Shown here piece by piece: positions 1 through 12,818 of a DNA stretch of 64,000 nt; position 1 is the stretch's first letter, and each line of letters opens with the position of its first letter. This DNA is from Sycobia sp. Sy_11 (lineage: Eukaryota > Arthropoda > Insecta > Hymenoptera > Epichrysomallidae), in the NCBI GenBank assembly GCA_018907035.1, contig JACCIC010000270.1, positions 568,001 to 632,000 of the forward strand. Reading direction: 5' to 3'. The position numbers were made by a program, and so were the translations under genes. A model generated the notes under the pieces. It was not told where the DNA came from and did not search any database. It saw nothing but the letters and a program-made list of their open reading frames with translations.

Positions 1-381
1 TCGCCGGTCGGGAGATAGCGTCGTCGGTGGGTGAATTGGGAGGGGGGCGGGGCGCAGTCGACAGTCGTGGGCAGGGGATGTTTACAAGAGAGCAAAGTCA
101 CGTCTATCGTCCCCCGCGATGGAAGTGGCAGTGGTAGTAGTGATAGTAGTGTTGGTGGCGATAGTGGCACACTCGCGGACGTATATTAGTGTAGTGGTGT
201 GTGCCGTTCGTCCAAAGAAAGTAATGACTCCACTCGAGAAGATGAAGCGCAATGGCAGAATTTCCTCTCCCTCCCGTCCCACCACCTTTCGTCCCAGCCC
301 CTTCCCTCGCGCGGCGCTTCTTCGCTCTCGACCGCCCGCGCTAACCCGACTTTCGAATCTTTCTTTCGCTCGTGCCCTCCT

Positions 382-417
<36 letters not shown>
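382..417. repeat. (CT)n, imperfect
   Basis: CT dinucleotide tract interrupted by two TTT steps. Confidence 0.9.
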
Positions 418-1956
418 GATTTCTCCCGGTTGCTTTCTACTCCTCGGAGGCGAACCCTTCGAAGGCCTTTTACCTCTTTTTTTTTTATTTCCTTCCTGGG
501 TTTATCTTCTCCTCCACGTGCTCGCCGTCAACCTTTTCAAATCCTCCCACCACTTCTCCCTCTCTCTCTCTCTTTCCGCGCGTCCTTCACTCTTTCTTAA
601 ATTCTATCTTTTTGCCTTCGCTGCACGGCGCTCTCTGTGCGCATCACTTTCTCCGCATTATTCGTTCCCGCGGCGCGCGACGTTTGCTTATTTGCTTTCG
701 AACCCTCTCTCCTCCCGAGCGAATCTCTCAAATTTTCAAATTGTATTTTTCAAAGAATCGATGCTGAAAGCGTTCTCTCTTGGGATATTATTATATTGAG
801 TGACGCGCATTATCATGTAATCAAGCTATCACGATTTCGCCAATAAAGTTCGCTTCCAATTTCCATTTCCATGTTTTAGAATGTAGGTTTCTCCATTTCA
901 AAAGTGTTTCCATATACCTAAATTATACGTATACTTATTAGTTTTATAACTGCGAGGTGCGTTTTATGGTATCGTATGTATCCTAAACTGCAGATCTATT
1001 AATTTAAAAGTTGTATTCACATTATAATAAGAAATAAAAATATTTGACAAAAAACAACTATATTTCAACGCGTGTGTAAATATTAATTATTTGCTGATAA
1101 GTTTCACGATAAAAAATTTCATCTACAAACTGCGATTAGATTATAATGTAGAAAAAAGAGCTAAAAATATTATGTTAAAATTGTATTTGGTCGGAAAATC
1201 TGATTAACATATAGTAACTTATGATGTGGGTATGCAAAGTAGGCGATTCTCGCACGAGCTTAAGAATTAGAAGTGTAACACTTAAATGAACGAATCCGTA
1301 GTACGAAACTCAATATAGATACATCCCTAGATACTCCTCAAACGTACGATCCTGTATACAAAGTTGTGTCAAATTCGATCTTACGAACGTCAATTTGTTC
1401 GGAAAATCTGTCATGTCCGCACGCAAATTCAAACTTTGCGCACGATCGATTTTTTGGCGTTTACTTATACGGGGCTCGCGTAAACTCAAGCTGTATGATT
1501 ATCTAAGAGGATAAATCCTTAAAGTCGCTACTTTATCTCCGTACTTTGTTTAAATTCAAGATCATCGTAATGAATCTCCTTACAACGAAAAAATATAACT
1601 CTTACCTCGCCTCGTCTATTCGGCAAAGCCGCGAGCAAAGCAATTCCGCCCGAAACGCGTTTATTATATATGGAGCACCGCCGAAACAAACAAGAATGTA
1701 AATTCACGCGTTGACCCAAATAAAACTTAAATCGATAAAAGCCGGCAGAGTTTTGCTTCCGTCGAATCATATATGTATATATATATATATTATTCAGGCG
1801 ATATACGAATGCTCCGAAATCTACCGCGCAGGGTTTGCCCCGCGGGCGTGCGCGGGAGCACTTTTAGTTATAGGGAGCTCGTTGAACGTCACGTTTACGG
1901 ATCTAATCTGTTTTAATGTATTTACCGCGTCCTCCCTCGTGCCCTCCTACAGAGAG

Positions 1957-1958
<2 letters not shown>

Positions 1959-1996
<38 letters not shown>
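1959..1996. repeat. (GA)n
   Basis: Uninterrupted AG run ending in GTGAG; a possible GAGA-factor-type binding tract. Confidence 0.95.
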
Positions 1997-1997
<1 letters not shown>

Positions 1998-2290
1998 GTT
2001 CGATCGGCGGCGCGGATTTTATACGCGCTCCCTGGCCCGTTCCGCGTTTGGAACCGTAGCCACGCTCTCCTGGCCGAAATTTATCGGGGCGCTGCAGCAA
2101 TAGCGCGGGGTCAAACGATTAAAGTTTATAGTAGCGCATCGGCCTTTCTTTTAGCTTTCTTGCAGCTATATAGTGGCTGGCGCGGCGGGGGGGGGGAGCG
2201 TCCGATCCGTGAGGTGCACACTCCGCGATTGATTCTTGTGACTCAGGCGCCAACTATCCTGACCCTCTTTCTCTCTCTTTCGCCCTCTCT

Positions 2291-2294
<4 letters not shown>

Positions 2295-2341
<47 letters not shown>
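2295..2341. repeat. (CT)n
   Basis: About 23 pure CT units, preceded by a degenerate CT tract from about 2265. Confidence 0.95.
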
Positions 2342-2346
<5 letters not shown>

Positions 2347-2566
2347 GCGCCTCTCGGTTTATTATTTGGGTTCGTTAAACGATGTTGACCTCGCGGACAC
2401 TTTATGGATTTCTCCGCCCGGCACTGTACTACCTTGTAAAATCGATGGAATTTCGGTCGTGTACATCTCGCGGTTTACGACCTTTCCCCATCCTCGCCCC
2501 GGACTCGTAACTGTCTGAAAAATGTCAGGGAGTTGGGACAGGTTTGGTATTTTCGACAAAAAGATT

Positions 2567-2613
2567 AAAAAAAAAAAAAAAAAAAAGAAAAAAAGAAGAA
2601 GAAGAAAAAAAAA
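2567..2613. repeat. A-rich tract
   Basis: A run of 20 As followed by A/G-mixed GAAGAA. No LINE or SINE body is recognisable upstream. Confidence 0.9.
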
Positions 2614-3999
2614 GCACACCGACTACCGCCTCCGGTCGATTTGTGGCAGGACTCCGCATAAATAGTTTTTCAACAGCTCGACGGCAATGGAAATCGTGAT
2701 CGAACGTCGAATGTTGCATACACGAGGCTAGTCATTTGTTAGGATCTGGATGGGTGTTGATGTCGCGTCTTGTAAACAGATCTCATGGATATATTTTATC
2801 CTTCTGTCTTGCCTCGTTAGGCGGTAGTATTTGTAAGCGGGAATTCAATGAATTGCTTTGAAATTACACGTTCGGGTGCGTTACCGACTGCTCATGTGAT
2901 CCTTTCCATTCTTTCGCTCGAATCCTCCGATTTCTATATAATGTCACTGAATAATACGCGGAAAAACAATGGAGTTACGTTTTTCTAAATTTGTATTTTG
3001 TTTAACGCGTAAAGCTTGTCGAGTCGTCTCAACATTACGATGACATACGAGGCAATATAAATGTTTTCCTTCCACAAAATAGTCTATAATATAGATTTTT
3101 TTCATAAAAAATATTACATGTTTCGATTTCATTTTTATATTATTAATATATACGTATTGCTCTTCCGCCTCTATGTTTAATTCATTTCACTTGTCATAAG
3201 CTCATGAGAAATACGTAGAGTGAAAGTTGCGACTGTAATGATTTTGATCGACGAGGACGAAATAATCAAGTATTTGCAAGATATACCGATCACCATAAGA
3301 TTTTTTATTTCACTCCAAAAAATTTTCTTCGTTCAAAATTAAAGGCAGAAAAAAACCATTTTCCATTTAAAATTTTGCATAGATCATTAGATATTTTATT
3401 TTGAAATAGTGTATTTTGGATTCAGTTTGTGTCACCGTTTTGAATACGTCATTTTTGAAAGACATCATAAAAGCAAACTATTGATCCTTTTAGCACATTC
3501 GCTAAATTAAGATTTAAGAGGGAGGATCTGAAAATAATTTAATGTTAGAAATGCTGGTTTGTTATACTTTTTGTATTTCTAAAGTTATGTTAAAAAATTC
3601 GAGAGCTAACGGAAACAAATACAAAATGGAAAAAAAGGAGATGCGAAATGGTAATTACGACATGTATTATTAAAAATATTTTTAAAAGCATTTACGTACT
3701 TAAGGCGTGAAAAATTAAACCAAAACACGAAGACCTTAAAAAGTACATAAAATTTATGAAATAACTATTGAGAATCTGGAAAATTTCCTATGTTTAATCC
3801 ACAGAGGCGCGCCCTCACGCACATATACAGTATAAAACTTGAGCATTGGATTCTACCCGAAAAATTCCGCTCTTGAGGCAGATTTTCCATCCACAAAGTC
3901 CAACGTAACAATAATCCGTTCCCGCGTAATTTGCATCCCCCGATTAAAACGTCATGCGCGCGTGAAAAAAGTGCGGCTTTACGCGCGTTTCCGCATAAG

Positions 4000-4217
4000 T
4001 AATATACGCTCCATCAGTGAATAAACAGCAAAGGAGCCTATCGCGCGCATCGCTCGCAGTGGCCAAAAAGGCCGATCGATCGCGCCTCGTAAATACCCAA
4101 GCAGCTCGCGCGCATAAAGTGGCAGCGGCAAACGTAACCGTTGTCTCTACCCCTCTATCCCGTGCGCGTGCGCTAGATCTCCGAGCGCGGCGTGAATTTA
4201 GCGCGCACGCACACACA

Positions 4218-4248
<31 letters not shown>

Positions 4249-5054
4249 GCGCAGAGCAGCAAGGAGAGTTTTCCCTTTCGTCTAAATACGCGCGCGCGGT
4301 AGGGGGGAAGGGGGCAGCGCGACAACAGCACTCGCGAAAATCGCGAATGGTCGCGCGGAGGAGTGAATGAAGCCGCGGGGCTACGCGGCGGTTAAAAGCA
4401 GCTGAATTGAGCCGCGGCGCTGGATGACCGAGTGGCGAAGGTGTCGGCTAGGGCGAAAGTGGGCAGGGTGGGGGGGGGGGGACTCGCCGATGCGTGCTGG
4501 GCGCGCGGGGGAGACGAAAACCAGCCCCATCGCCCGTTTGGAGTAGCGCGCAGTAGTAGTCGTGCGCATCGCGGTATTATTATAGGCTCGGCGGGCGAGC
4601 CAAGTCTCTCTCTCCTGTGTACACATAATACGTACATATACGTGTATATATATATATATCGTATCTCGTATAATGTGGCCAATGTCGCTGGTGCCCCCCT
4701 TCCCTTCCCCCACCGCGTTCTCGCCCCCCTCTCGTCGCGACCGGCAGAAGCAGCGGCGGCGGCGGCGGCTCTGGCACCAGCCGGCACCAACACCAGCAGC
4801 TCTCCTTATTATACCTTTCGCTTTTCGCCGCCTCGCGGCAGCAGCGGCGCGCGCCCGCCGCACGGTGCATTCTCCCCCCCCCCCGCCGGCTCCGCGGCCG
4901 TCGGCGCTGCTCTACTCGCGCTCTCTCCCTGCCGCGCCAGTCAGTCCCTCCTCGTCGCTCGGCGAAGATGATACGCTCGCCAGGCGAGAGCAGCGCACGT
5001 CCGTCGTTCGTTCGTATTGCCAGTCGCGTGACGGCGGCCGCGAGCACGTGACCC
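4000..5054 (+). promoter_or_regulatory. Candidate CpG-rich promoter and non-coding first exon
   Basis: This block is dense in CpG, in contrast to the AT-rich flank. An insect-type initiator match TCAGTC lies at 4941-4946, followed by a stop-rich GC-rich leader, an E-box CACGTG at 5045-5050, and a GTGAGT donor at 5055-5060. A leader from about 4943 to 5054 would be roughly 112 nt. The region also holds (CA)n/(CG)n at 4206-4252. No TATA box sits at the right distance. Assignment as the promoter of the exon at 40.2 kb is inference from strand and position only. Confidence 0.3.
4206..4252. repeat. Compound (CA)n-(CG)n
   Basis: About 13 CA units pass directly into about 9 CG units. Alternating purine-pyrimidine sequence of this kind has high potential for left-handed (Z) DNA, and it lies upstream of the putative initiator. 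Confidence 0.95.
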
Positions 5055-5399
5055 GTGAGTCGTGCGCGACTGCAGAACCCCGCGCTTGCGTTAAATAAAA
5101 CAACAACAAAAAAAAGTTCAGTGGATATTCGATAGTTTTGTTTTGTTTTTTTTTTTCTTTTAATTCATCGATCGTTCGTTTTCTGGGAGTTGCGCGCGCG
5201 TAATTTCTCGAGTGCTTGGTTATTCTATGCATGATACACACGCCCGTCGGGAACTGCTGATTCCCGTCCGCGCGGCAGAGAAAAAATACAAGCAATTTAT
5301 TGCATCGTCGTCTACAGTGTTCTTGTTGTGCCTCTCGACCCAAATTATTTTGGGCAAACGGAAAAGTGCATTTCTTCGAATGTGTGTGATTGTTTTTTT

Positions 5400-5525
5400 T
5401 TTGTTAAGGTGCTATCAGTTGGTTCGCCGAGTGTAGAATTCTATACGTGTGTTCGAACTGTTCCGTCTCGGATAAAGTGGATCGCAGTCGGAGGGAGCAG
5501 CATCGCTATACATTTTCTTGTAAGT
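5400..5525 (+). promoter_or_regulatory. Alternative initiator and leader with GTAAGT donor
   Basis: ATCAGTT at 5414-5420 matches an insect initiator. A TATACGTG stretch about 27-30 nt downstream resembles a DPE but is off-register by about one base. A GTAAGT donor follows at 5520-5525, which would define a leader of about 103 nt. This competes with the 4.94-5.05 kb candidate; both may be used or neither. Confidence 0.22.
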
Positions 5526-6244
5526 TCCGAGTAATCGAAGTTCGTTTCTTCAAGTGGAAATTCTGCCCCGATACATAAGGCAGCGAAAATTAAATTCTGA
5601 AGAATATAGTTATTGAATGCGTTAATTTCATTACTAGGGCCACGAGAATTCAATGGATCGGTGAAATATTATGGCAAAATAACATACGCAGTTACATTGT
5701 ACATTACATGTACATGTACAACACTACATGTACAACTAGGCATTTCTAATACGACCAATATCCAGGGACGAAATATAACCGTTGAATCGGAGAAGCCCGC
5801 GACGCAACCAACCCCGCCAGTTTCATAAAGAATCGAATTCGAAATATTCCCCCCCCCCCCACAAGCGGGCCCTTTTATATGATTTATTCTCCACCCCGCC
5901 TCAGGATACAGTATACAGTGACGCTTTAGCGCACGCTGCATCCGCGCGGGTCGGCGCAGCCAAACGGCGCCGCGCGAAGGGGAGCGGATTTATTGTTCGC
6001 GCCGTCGTTCTGCGGGTCGTACCCGCGGCTTCAGGATCGTCGCGTTGATGCAACACTCGACTGCGCGGCGCCCGAGCGCTCGAGCGCGGAGTACGCGGTC
6101 AAGGGAGTAGTTCCTCCGGCGCGCGGTCATTCGAGTCTAATCGATTCGGTGTCAGCTGTTCGGCGAATCGCGATTTGTACGTTTTTACGTCGTCGACGTC
6201 GCGGCAACCATATATATTATATACATACCTATATATATATACAT

Positions 6245-6249
<5 letters not shown>

Positions 6250-6294
<45 letters not shown>
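6250..6294. repeat. (TA)n
   Basis: About 22 pure units, preceded by degenerate TA/CA sequence. Confidence 0.95.
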
Positions 6295-6296
<2 letters not shown>

Positions 6297-7591
6297 AGAA
6301 ATCAGTGTTAAGTAAGACTCAAAGTAAAGCCAGTGATTCGTTGATAATCGAATCAGAGTCCAAGCGCGCGAGCGAGCTTTAAAGCATAATAGTAGTTGGT
6401 AGTAGACGGATTACCGGCCCTAGCGATGTATGAATGGGTTTCGGGGGAGAAAGGGCGAACGATGGCTATCTAACACATAACGAGCTTCTTCTTGCGCAGC
6501 GCGCGTCGTCGTCGTCGTCCTCGGCGTCGTCGTCCTCCGTAAAAGCCTCTCGTCCCCGCGCGACGCATTCATTCGACGCGAGCCGCGGGCCTCCCCGGTC
6601 GGGGTCGGAATGAGACGCGCTCGCCCGCCGCCGAGGAGACGACGGGGTTAAGACGAGCGCGCGCCCGTCAGCCTCGGGTTTTACGGAAAAACCGTATTAT
6701 ATTATAGAGGTATATACAGGCGGGCGGGTATTGGAGACAGCTGCGGCCGTGTGAGGATCGGGGAGAGTGCGATTATCGAGGGAGATTTCGGTTCTATATT
6801 TAGGAAAAGGGCTCGGGGCGGTTGCCGTTACGTATTGGATGGCTTTTGAAGTTAGTTTTTTTTCTTTTTTTTTTTTTTTTTTTGATATTTCCTATACACG
6901 CGCGTATTTGAAACGTATGAAACAACAATGTTCTCTAATTAGAAACAGAGAAAAAAAACAGGGTCTTAAACATATGAAATCTAAATGTAGCTAACATTAA
7001 AAGGAATATAAAAAATTTTTAGAAAATAATGCAATTACTGAGCTTAGGTTGTGAATGAATATTTCAATACTGCATTCAAAGTTTCTACAATTAGGTGTAC
7101 GAAAATTAAAAGAAGATAGATAAATAATTAGACTTAACATGTTACAAAGTTCAATAAGTGAATAAATAAACCAGATACAAATTACTTTAATAAATAATAA
7201 TAAGAAAAAGACCAATTAACATAACAACAAATAAATAACAATAAAAGAACATATCTATATACGATATAATATATTTTTCAAAAGAATATATTTGGAAAGT
7301 GAAGGAAATAGAGAGACAGAGACAGAAGTGAGAGGAGCGCATAGCGAGCAATTCCATCGAACAATTTCGATATCGGTTATAGAAGAAGACACACAGAGTA
7401 GTCAGAGAAACAGCTATAATTGGTACTTGAACAATAATTGTAAAAAAGGTACTTTTGAGTATATATACGCGAGAGCGAGAGAGAAAGAGAGATAAACCGA
7501 TAGGGAGAGAAAAGATCGCGACTCACCCTCGATTCCGCGAGTGAGTTAATTGAATTTACTGCCGTTCGTTAAGCATATAATACGAGGAAGC

Positions 7592-7592
<1 letters not shown>

Positions 7593-7624
<32 letters not shown>
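7593..7624. repeat. (GA)n
   Basis: About 16 pure units. Confidence 0.95.
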
Positions 7625-7625
<1 letters not shown>

Positions 7626-8369
7626 AACAACGCCGTGAAGTACGAAAGTTCTATTTTTAAACTTCGCCGTTTTCCTTCTTGCGCTCATACATAACTTTCT
7701 TTTATATCTATATACACGGGAAATAAAACGAAACCCAGACCTCGTTAAAAGACAAAATTTAGTCCCGAAGCGGAAAACTGCGTCCAATACACCGTGTGTG
7801 TACGTGCGGGCGCGCGCGCGTGTATACGAGCGCTGTGTACCGCGAGTCAATAAACTTAGAAAGAGAATTCCAAGGTGTATTATATAGGCTCCGATACATT
7901 ATACACGTCAAACACAGGCGTGTCCCGTACAGAAATACGCGCACTGTGTGTACGACAAAGTTAAAAAAAAAAAAAAAAGAAAAAAAAAAGGAACGAGAGA
8001 GAAGAAGGGACGAGAAAAAGATAGATACGCGACCGAGCAATCAATCAGTGGGATATAACGGCGTTTAATCAAAAATCGAACGTTAAAAGCCGAGGTGTCG
8101 GGAGTGTGACAAATTACGAAGCCCTCGTGTAAAAAATAAAATCGATGCCGCGGGTGTGGGGGGGGGAGGGTAGGGAAATATACGTAGCCTCGCGTCGAAG
8201 ATGAATTCTCAAAAATTCCGGGCGAAATCCGGCGTCGCAAAGTTTTCGTTGATAATGGTCGGATGATGGGGGATGGTGTGCGGCAGTGAAAAGCAGAGGT
8301 GTAAACGGCGTATTACGGAAGCAGCAGTGAGCATCGCTCGGGCGATTGTAGGCCTAAGCGTGAGGGAGT

Positions 8370-8404
<35 letters not shown>
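8370..8404. repeat. (GA)n, one interruption
   Basis: AG run with a single phase shift (GG) near 8390. Confidence 0.95.
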
Positions 8405-8925
8405 CAGTGAACACTAATAAAAAGGGTATTTATGTTGATTTTAAGCTAGGGATACCGAAAGTGTGTGCGCATTTATGCATAGACGTATGTATGAAGCTTT
8501 TAATTGCTTTTTCGACGATGAGATTCGTGGAATGTTTACACCGTCCTATCTATCTCTACACATACTCGTATACTCTTTAAATGTTTTTGCAATAACGAAA
8601 GAAAAGTAAGTAAGACTCTTTCGACTTTTCATAAATTTCACGCCTTTCCTGCGATATCGAGATAGGCGGGAGAGGGTAAGACAGAGCAATACAGACTGTA
8701 AATTTTCCCGGCAGTCGACGACCAGCTTGTATGCAAAGTAAAGGATTTTTGCGTCTCCTTCTTTTTCATTTTCACTTTTCTCGCCTCAATCATCACCTTA
8801 TACCGCAAATGATTAAAGGCTATACATTATATTGCAATCAACCGAGTGTCGTTCAGGACTTCGCGGTAAATTACCGGTAATAAGAGGGGATAAAGACGGC
8901 GCGCGGGCAAGATGAGCGCGGAAGT

Positions 8926-8930
<5 letters not shown>

Positions 8931-8974
<44 letters not shown>

Positions 8975-8990
8975 GTGTGTATGTGTGTGG
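8931..8990. repeat. Compound (CT)n-(GT)n
   Basis: About 19 CT units pass into degenerate GT/GTAT units. Confidence 0.95.
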
Positions 8991-9186
8991 ATGAGTGAAA
9001 GTTATAAATATATCGTTGGAAAAAAGAGGGACTTAATAATTATATTCGGAGCTGTTCGTATGACTATATGACAAGGTTTCACAGGAGAGTGCCTTACTTC
9101 CTCTTTTCCTAGCAGCCAGCTCGCGCTTTTGGCTTCTTCTGCCACTTATTAATTCACCGGTATTATGCACACCCACACGCACGCGT

Positions 9187-9187
9187 G

Positions 9188-9220
<33 letters not shown>
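9187..9220. repeat. (CA)n
   Basis: About 14 CA units followed by a GA interruption. Confidence 0.95.
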
Positions 9221-9944
9221 AAATATGTCGCCACCGTGGATAATATATACGAAGGCTTACAACGTACCTAGTCGTACGGTAAACCTCATGTTCCTCTTCA
9301 CTCCATAAATCAGTTCAAAGTTATCAATTTGAATGTTAAGTAGAGGAAATCTCTCTCTCTCTCTCTCTGCCTCTCTTTCTGCCTCTCTTTATATAAATTT
9401 ATATTATATATTTGTAAAATCTATTTCTCGCTTAAAGCGACGCAAAGAACGCTTTGGGTTTGGTTACGATCGTGAGATGTACGGAATGGTATGCGATTAG
9501 AAACACTTGAAAGTAAAAAAGTAATTATAGATTATGTACAGGAATAATGTAATCGAGCGGGTCAACGGCGCGCATTATACGTACAATTTTTATCGCTTTT
9601 ATCATGCCTTCGTGTTGATTGCTTTCGCTAATCGATAATCAGTTTATATAACAAGCTTTAGAGAATGTTCACTTTGGTATTCGCGTATTCCAGAAGAAAT
9701 CGATGAAAGTGGATATAAAAAAAAATTTAGAGCAGCATAAATGTGTCATGGCAGACGTTTTCAACAATTATTCTTTGCGTCTTTCTATAAAGGTGATTTC
9801 CAGGGGGCCACCTGTTCATTTTCATTTCATTTTAACGGACCGACGATAAAATAAACCACGGATGTTTGAATTCAGATCTATGAGGAACACAGTGCATGCA
9901 GAGTCGAATAGCTTTTTTGTAGGGTCAGCAATGTTTCTGGCATT

Positions 9945-9972
9945 TCTCTCTCTCTCTCTCTCTCTTTCTCCT
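9945..9972. repeat. (CT)n
   Basis: Short CT tract with one TTT step. Confidence 0.9.
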
Positions 9973-10759
9973 ACTTATTAGACCTGAGAGAAAAAGAGGG
10001 CAAGAATCAAAAGCGAAGCGGAAGAGGGAAGCCAAATATACAAGATTTAGATTTATTAATTCGCTCTCGGATTAATAGAGCAACTTAACTGTCAATGAAA
10101 GAATTGTATATCATTCTTATTTCTCTCTGCCTCACTCTTTTTCACAGTGACGTAAGACTTATGGCCCTGGATTATAGAGGCGCCGAAGTGGGTGTAATAA
10201 TATAGATTTATAATTATCATTTTTCCTTTCAATTTTAACGCGCCTCCTTTTGACAGCTCTATAAGCCGGATTCCGTCAAAACGGAGAGGAAAAAAAAAAT
10301 TTTTCGGATATTTCTCGTGCCGCGTCGACGTTTATTGCCAGATAAGGCGGGCAAAGGCGATAAAACGGTTAAAAACGAAAAAAGAAGGAGGGAATAATCG
10401 AAGAAGAGAGAGAGAGGGAGAGGAGTCGCTCGCCGCTTTGGAGCGCGAGAGCTCTGAAGAGTCTCGGGGGAGGGGAGCGCGAGTATAGAGGCTGCTCCTC
10501 CTCCGTCCCCGCCATCTGCCTCCTGCTAGTGTAAACTGTTTTCTTAGGCACTTGGGACTCTTCAAAAAATTTCTAAATATTTGCTCTCGCCAACTTGTGC
10601 GCGAGGGAGACGAGAGAGAGAGAGAGAGAGAGGTAGGATTCGGAAAGAGAGCCAGAGAGGTAGAAACAGACCTTCCAGACGCCACGCCGTGTATGTGCGC
10701 CAGGACATCAGTCGATTTTGCTCTCGCGTTTTTCTTCCGTACTGGAGAGGGACAGAGAC

Positions 10760-10769
<10 letters not shown>

Positions 10770-10818
<49 letters not shown>
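10770..10818. repeat. (GA)n
   Basis: About 24 pure units, preceded by GACAGA repeats. A shorter (GA)n lies at 10612-10632. Confidence 0.95.
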
Positions 10819-11643
10819 CCGGAGCGCCGGCGAGTCGCTGATCCGTCCGTACCTTGGCTCCCCCCTTCTACACCCCCGTGTATTTTTCTCTTATATGTGC
10901 ACTGGGCCCGACCGTCGGACGGATTAGAGTCTCTCCTGTGTATATATACTGTGTATACTTCATATATATATGTATATATATGTACAGGCCAGAGTCACGG
11001 CGGCGCGAGTCTTCCTCCCTTTTCTTTACGTTCGCTTCCTCCTTTATCTCCTACCGTATATAACTTCGCCGTCCTCGCATCTCCCTCCCGACCCCCGGTT
11101 AGGGAGGGGGGGTAGATTGTTTATCTCGCGCTTTTGTTTCAAATAAAGCCTCCGAGACGGGCGGCCGCGCGGTGTGTGTGCTAAATGTGTCCCGCAGAAC
11201 GCGAGCACGCCGCGCCCGCGACCGTAGGAACTACACGAGCGCATCTCGGAGGAATACAAAACGCGTGGGAGTTCGGCATCGGTCGACATATTTGATTATA
11301 CAAGACCGAGGATTAAGTAGCTCGCCACGTTTGATGCGTGTATTTTTTTGATGGGGGGGGGGGCGGAGCTGGTCGGGGCTGCATGCAAGCCCATTTCGTT
11401 CCCACAGACACTCGGAAGTTTGCCGGCGACAAAACTGATAATCGGATCGGAATTTTCCTGCGAGAATACTCTCGAGCGTTACCTGTAATAAAGCTCGCGA
11501 GTTTTTTGCTTTTGCGAATTCCAATGCCAGAGAGTCCGGAGCTTCATAAGTCCGGGATAAATCGCAAACGTATCGATCCCAACCTACAATTATGAAAGAT
11601 CCACACGTATCAAATATCCAGGACTCCAAATGTCGTTTTCATA

Positions 11644-11668
11644 TTTTTTTTTTTTTTTTTTTTTTTTT
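11644..11668. repeat. Poly(T)
   Basis: A run of 25 Ts. No retroelement body is recognised on either side. Confidence 0.95.
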
Positions 11669-12328
11669 AAATACAGAGAAATTTTCTGACGGGCTGGAGC
11701 AAAAAAGAAACAAAATAAATTGAACTTGAAAGAAAAATCGAAGAAAAAGAGAAACAGACATAATAGAATACTTATCATCTACCACTTTTGGAATTGTCGA
11801 AAAATCAGTCTCGAACATATGTTTTACCCTAACCTTACGAGCTTGGCGCGATGCACATTTGGCTTTGATCGTTGCGGCATCGGAATGCCGAGCTATTAAT
11901 CAATACGGGACATCTGTTTCTCTTCTCCTCTATAACGTGTGAGCTATAGAAACTGGTTTGAGACGAATACAATATGTTACTAAGAATCAAGACTGGAACC
12001 AAAATATTAACCGAACAATAATAACCTATCCTTTCGATATGTCGATGATTCCGTTGGGTATGTTTTGTAAAATTTGCATCTGTCGACAAATTAAAATTGG
12101 CTAATCCTATAGAGATATGGCGCGCTGTATAGGAGCTCTTTGTCAATAAAATAGCAGAAGGTTGAAAAAGAAGAACAACTTCGTCAGTAGCAGCGTCGCC
12201 ACCGTATTTCATTCGATTACATTAATATTCTAGCCATCTTAATTTTGCTCTTTCACATCAGAAGTTCAATGTATCAGCTAGTGCACATTATGTGGTGTGT
12301 GTGTGTGTTGTGCTCTTTTTGCTGTCCA

Positions 12329-12331
<3 letters not shown>

Positions 12332-12359
<28 letters not shown>
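12332..12359. repeat. (CT)n
   Basis: About 14 pure units. Confidence 0.95.
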
Positions 12360-12362
<3 letters not shown>

Positions 12363-12770
12363 GTTATGTACGAATGACATATAATATATAGCAAAGGACC
12401 ACGCGTAACACGTTTGCGGGTGAGAAGACGCTCGCGCCCGCCGCTGCGGAATAAGGGAACGTCCGAGGGGAATCTCCAAGCCCTCTTTCGACCCCACCTT
12501 CCCCTCGACGCAGTCCCTCTCCCAAGGAACCTCTTTTTCTCCTCGACCTACCGCCCCCCGCTCCCCTCGCTCTTTCGACAAAGCTTTGTAACGCGCCGCG
12601 CGGCGCTATAGCACGGGCATCCTATACCAGAGGGAAACTCGGGAGATTTCGGAGCGATTGAATTTTAAAGAGCGCGCGCCCACAGTTCTATGGGCGGTTC
12701 TCTCTCGCCCCGGACTCCTTTCATCCCTCATCCCGCCCCCTTCTTGTACATTTATATCCCGCGCTGTAGC

Positions 12771-12806
<36 letters not shown>

Positions 12807-12818
12807 AGAGTGAGTGAG
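12771..12818. repeat. (GA)n, imperfect
   Basis: AG run with a GG phase shift and a trailing GTGAGTGAG. Confidence 0.95.

Larger units (their letters stand above)
1..4000. other. Left flank without recognisable genes
   Basis: 1-840 is C/T-rich and CpG-rich with a CT tract at 382-417 and an AATAAA at 842-847 that could be a polyadenylation signal but has no gene to go with it. 850-1530 and 2640-3830 are AT-rich and unique-looking. 1900-2400 contains (GA)n and (CT)n arrays and moderate GC. Open frames here are short or low complexity. Confidence 0.5.
5060..6720. other. CpG-rich region downstream of putative promoter
   Basis: Mixed sequence: an A/T-rich stretch at about 5095-5170, TACATGTA palindromes at 5697-5740, C-rich runs near 5850, a (TA)n array at 6250-6294, and a very CpG-rich stretch at 5930-6180 and 6480-6660 with CGT/GTC trinucleotide runs. 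No convincing coding exon. It may contain further regulatory DNA or alternative first exons. Confidence 0.4.

Noticed and set aside
119..799. Long plus-strand open frame of 226 codons
   Set aside because: Composition is dominated by S, L and F from CT-rich DNA, three frames are open together, and no domain or splice context is seen.
842..847. AATAAA polyadenylation signal
   Set aside because: No coding exon upstream within the window, and the hexamer is frequent by chance in AT-rich DNA.
2560..2620. A-rich tail as evidence of a retroposon
   Set aside because: No retroelement or gene-derived body is adjacent; similar A or T runs are common in the window.
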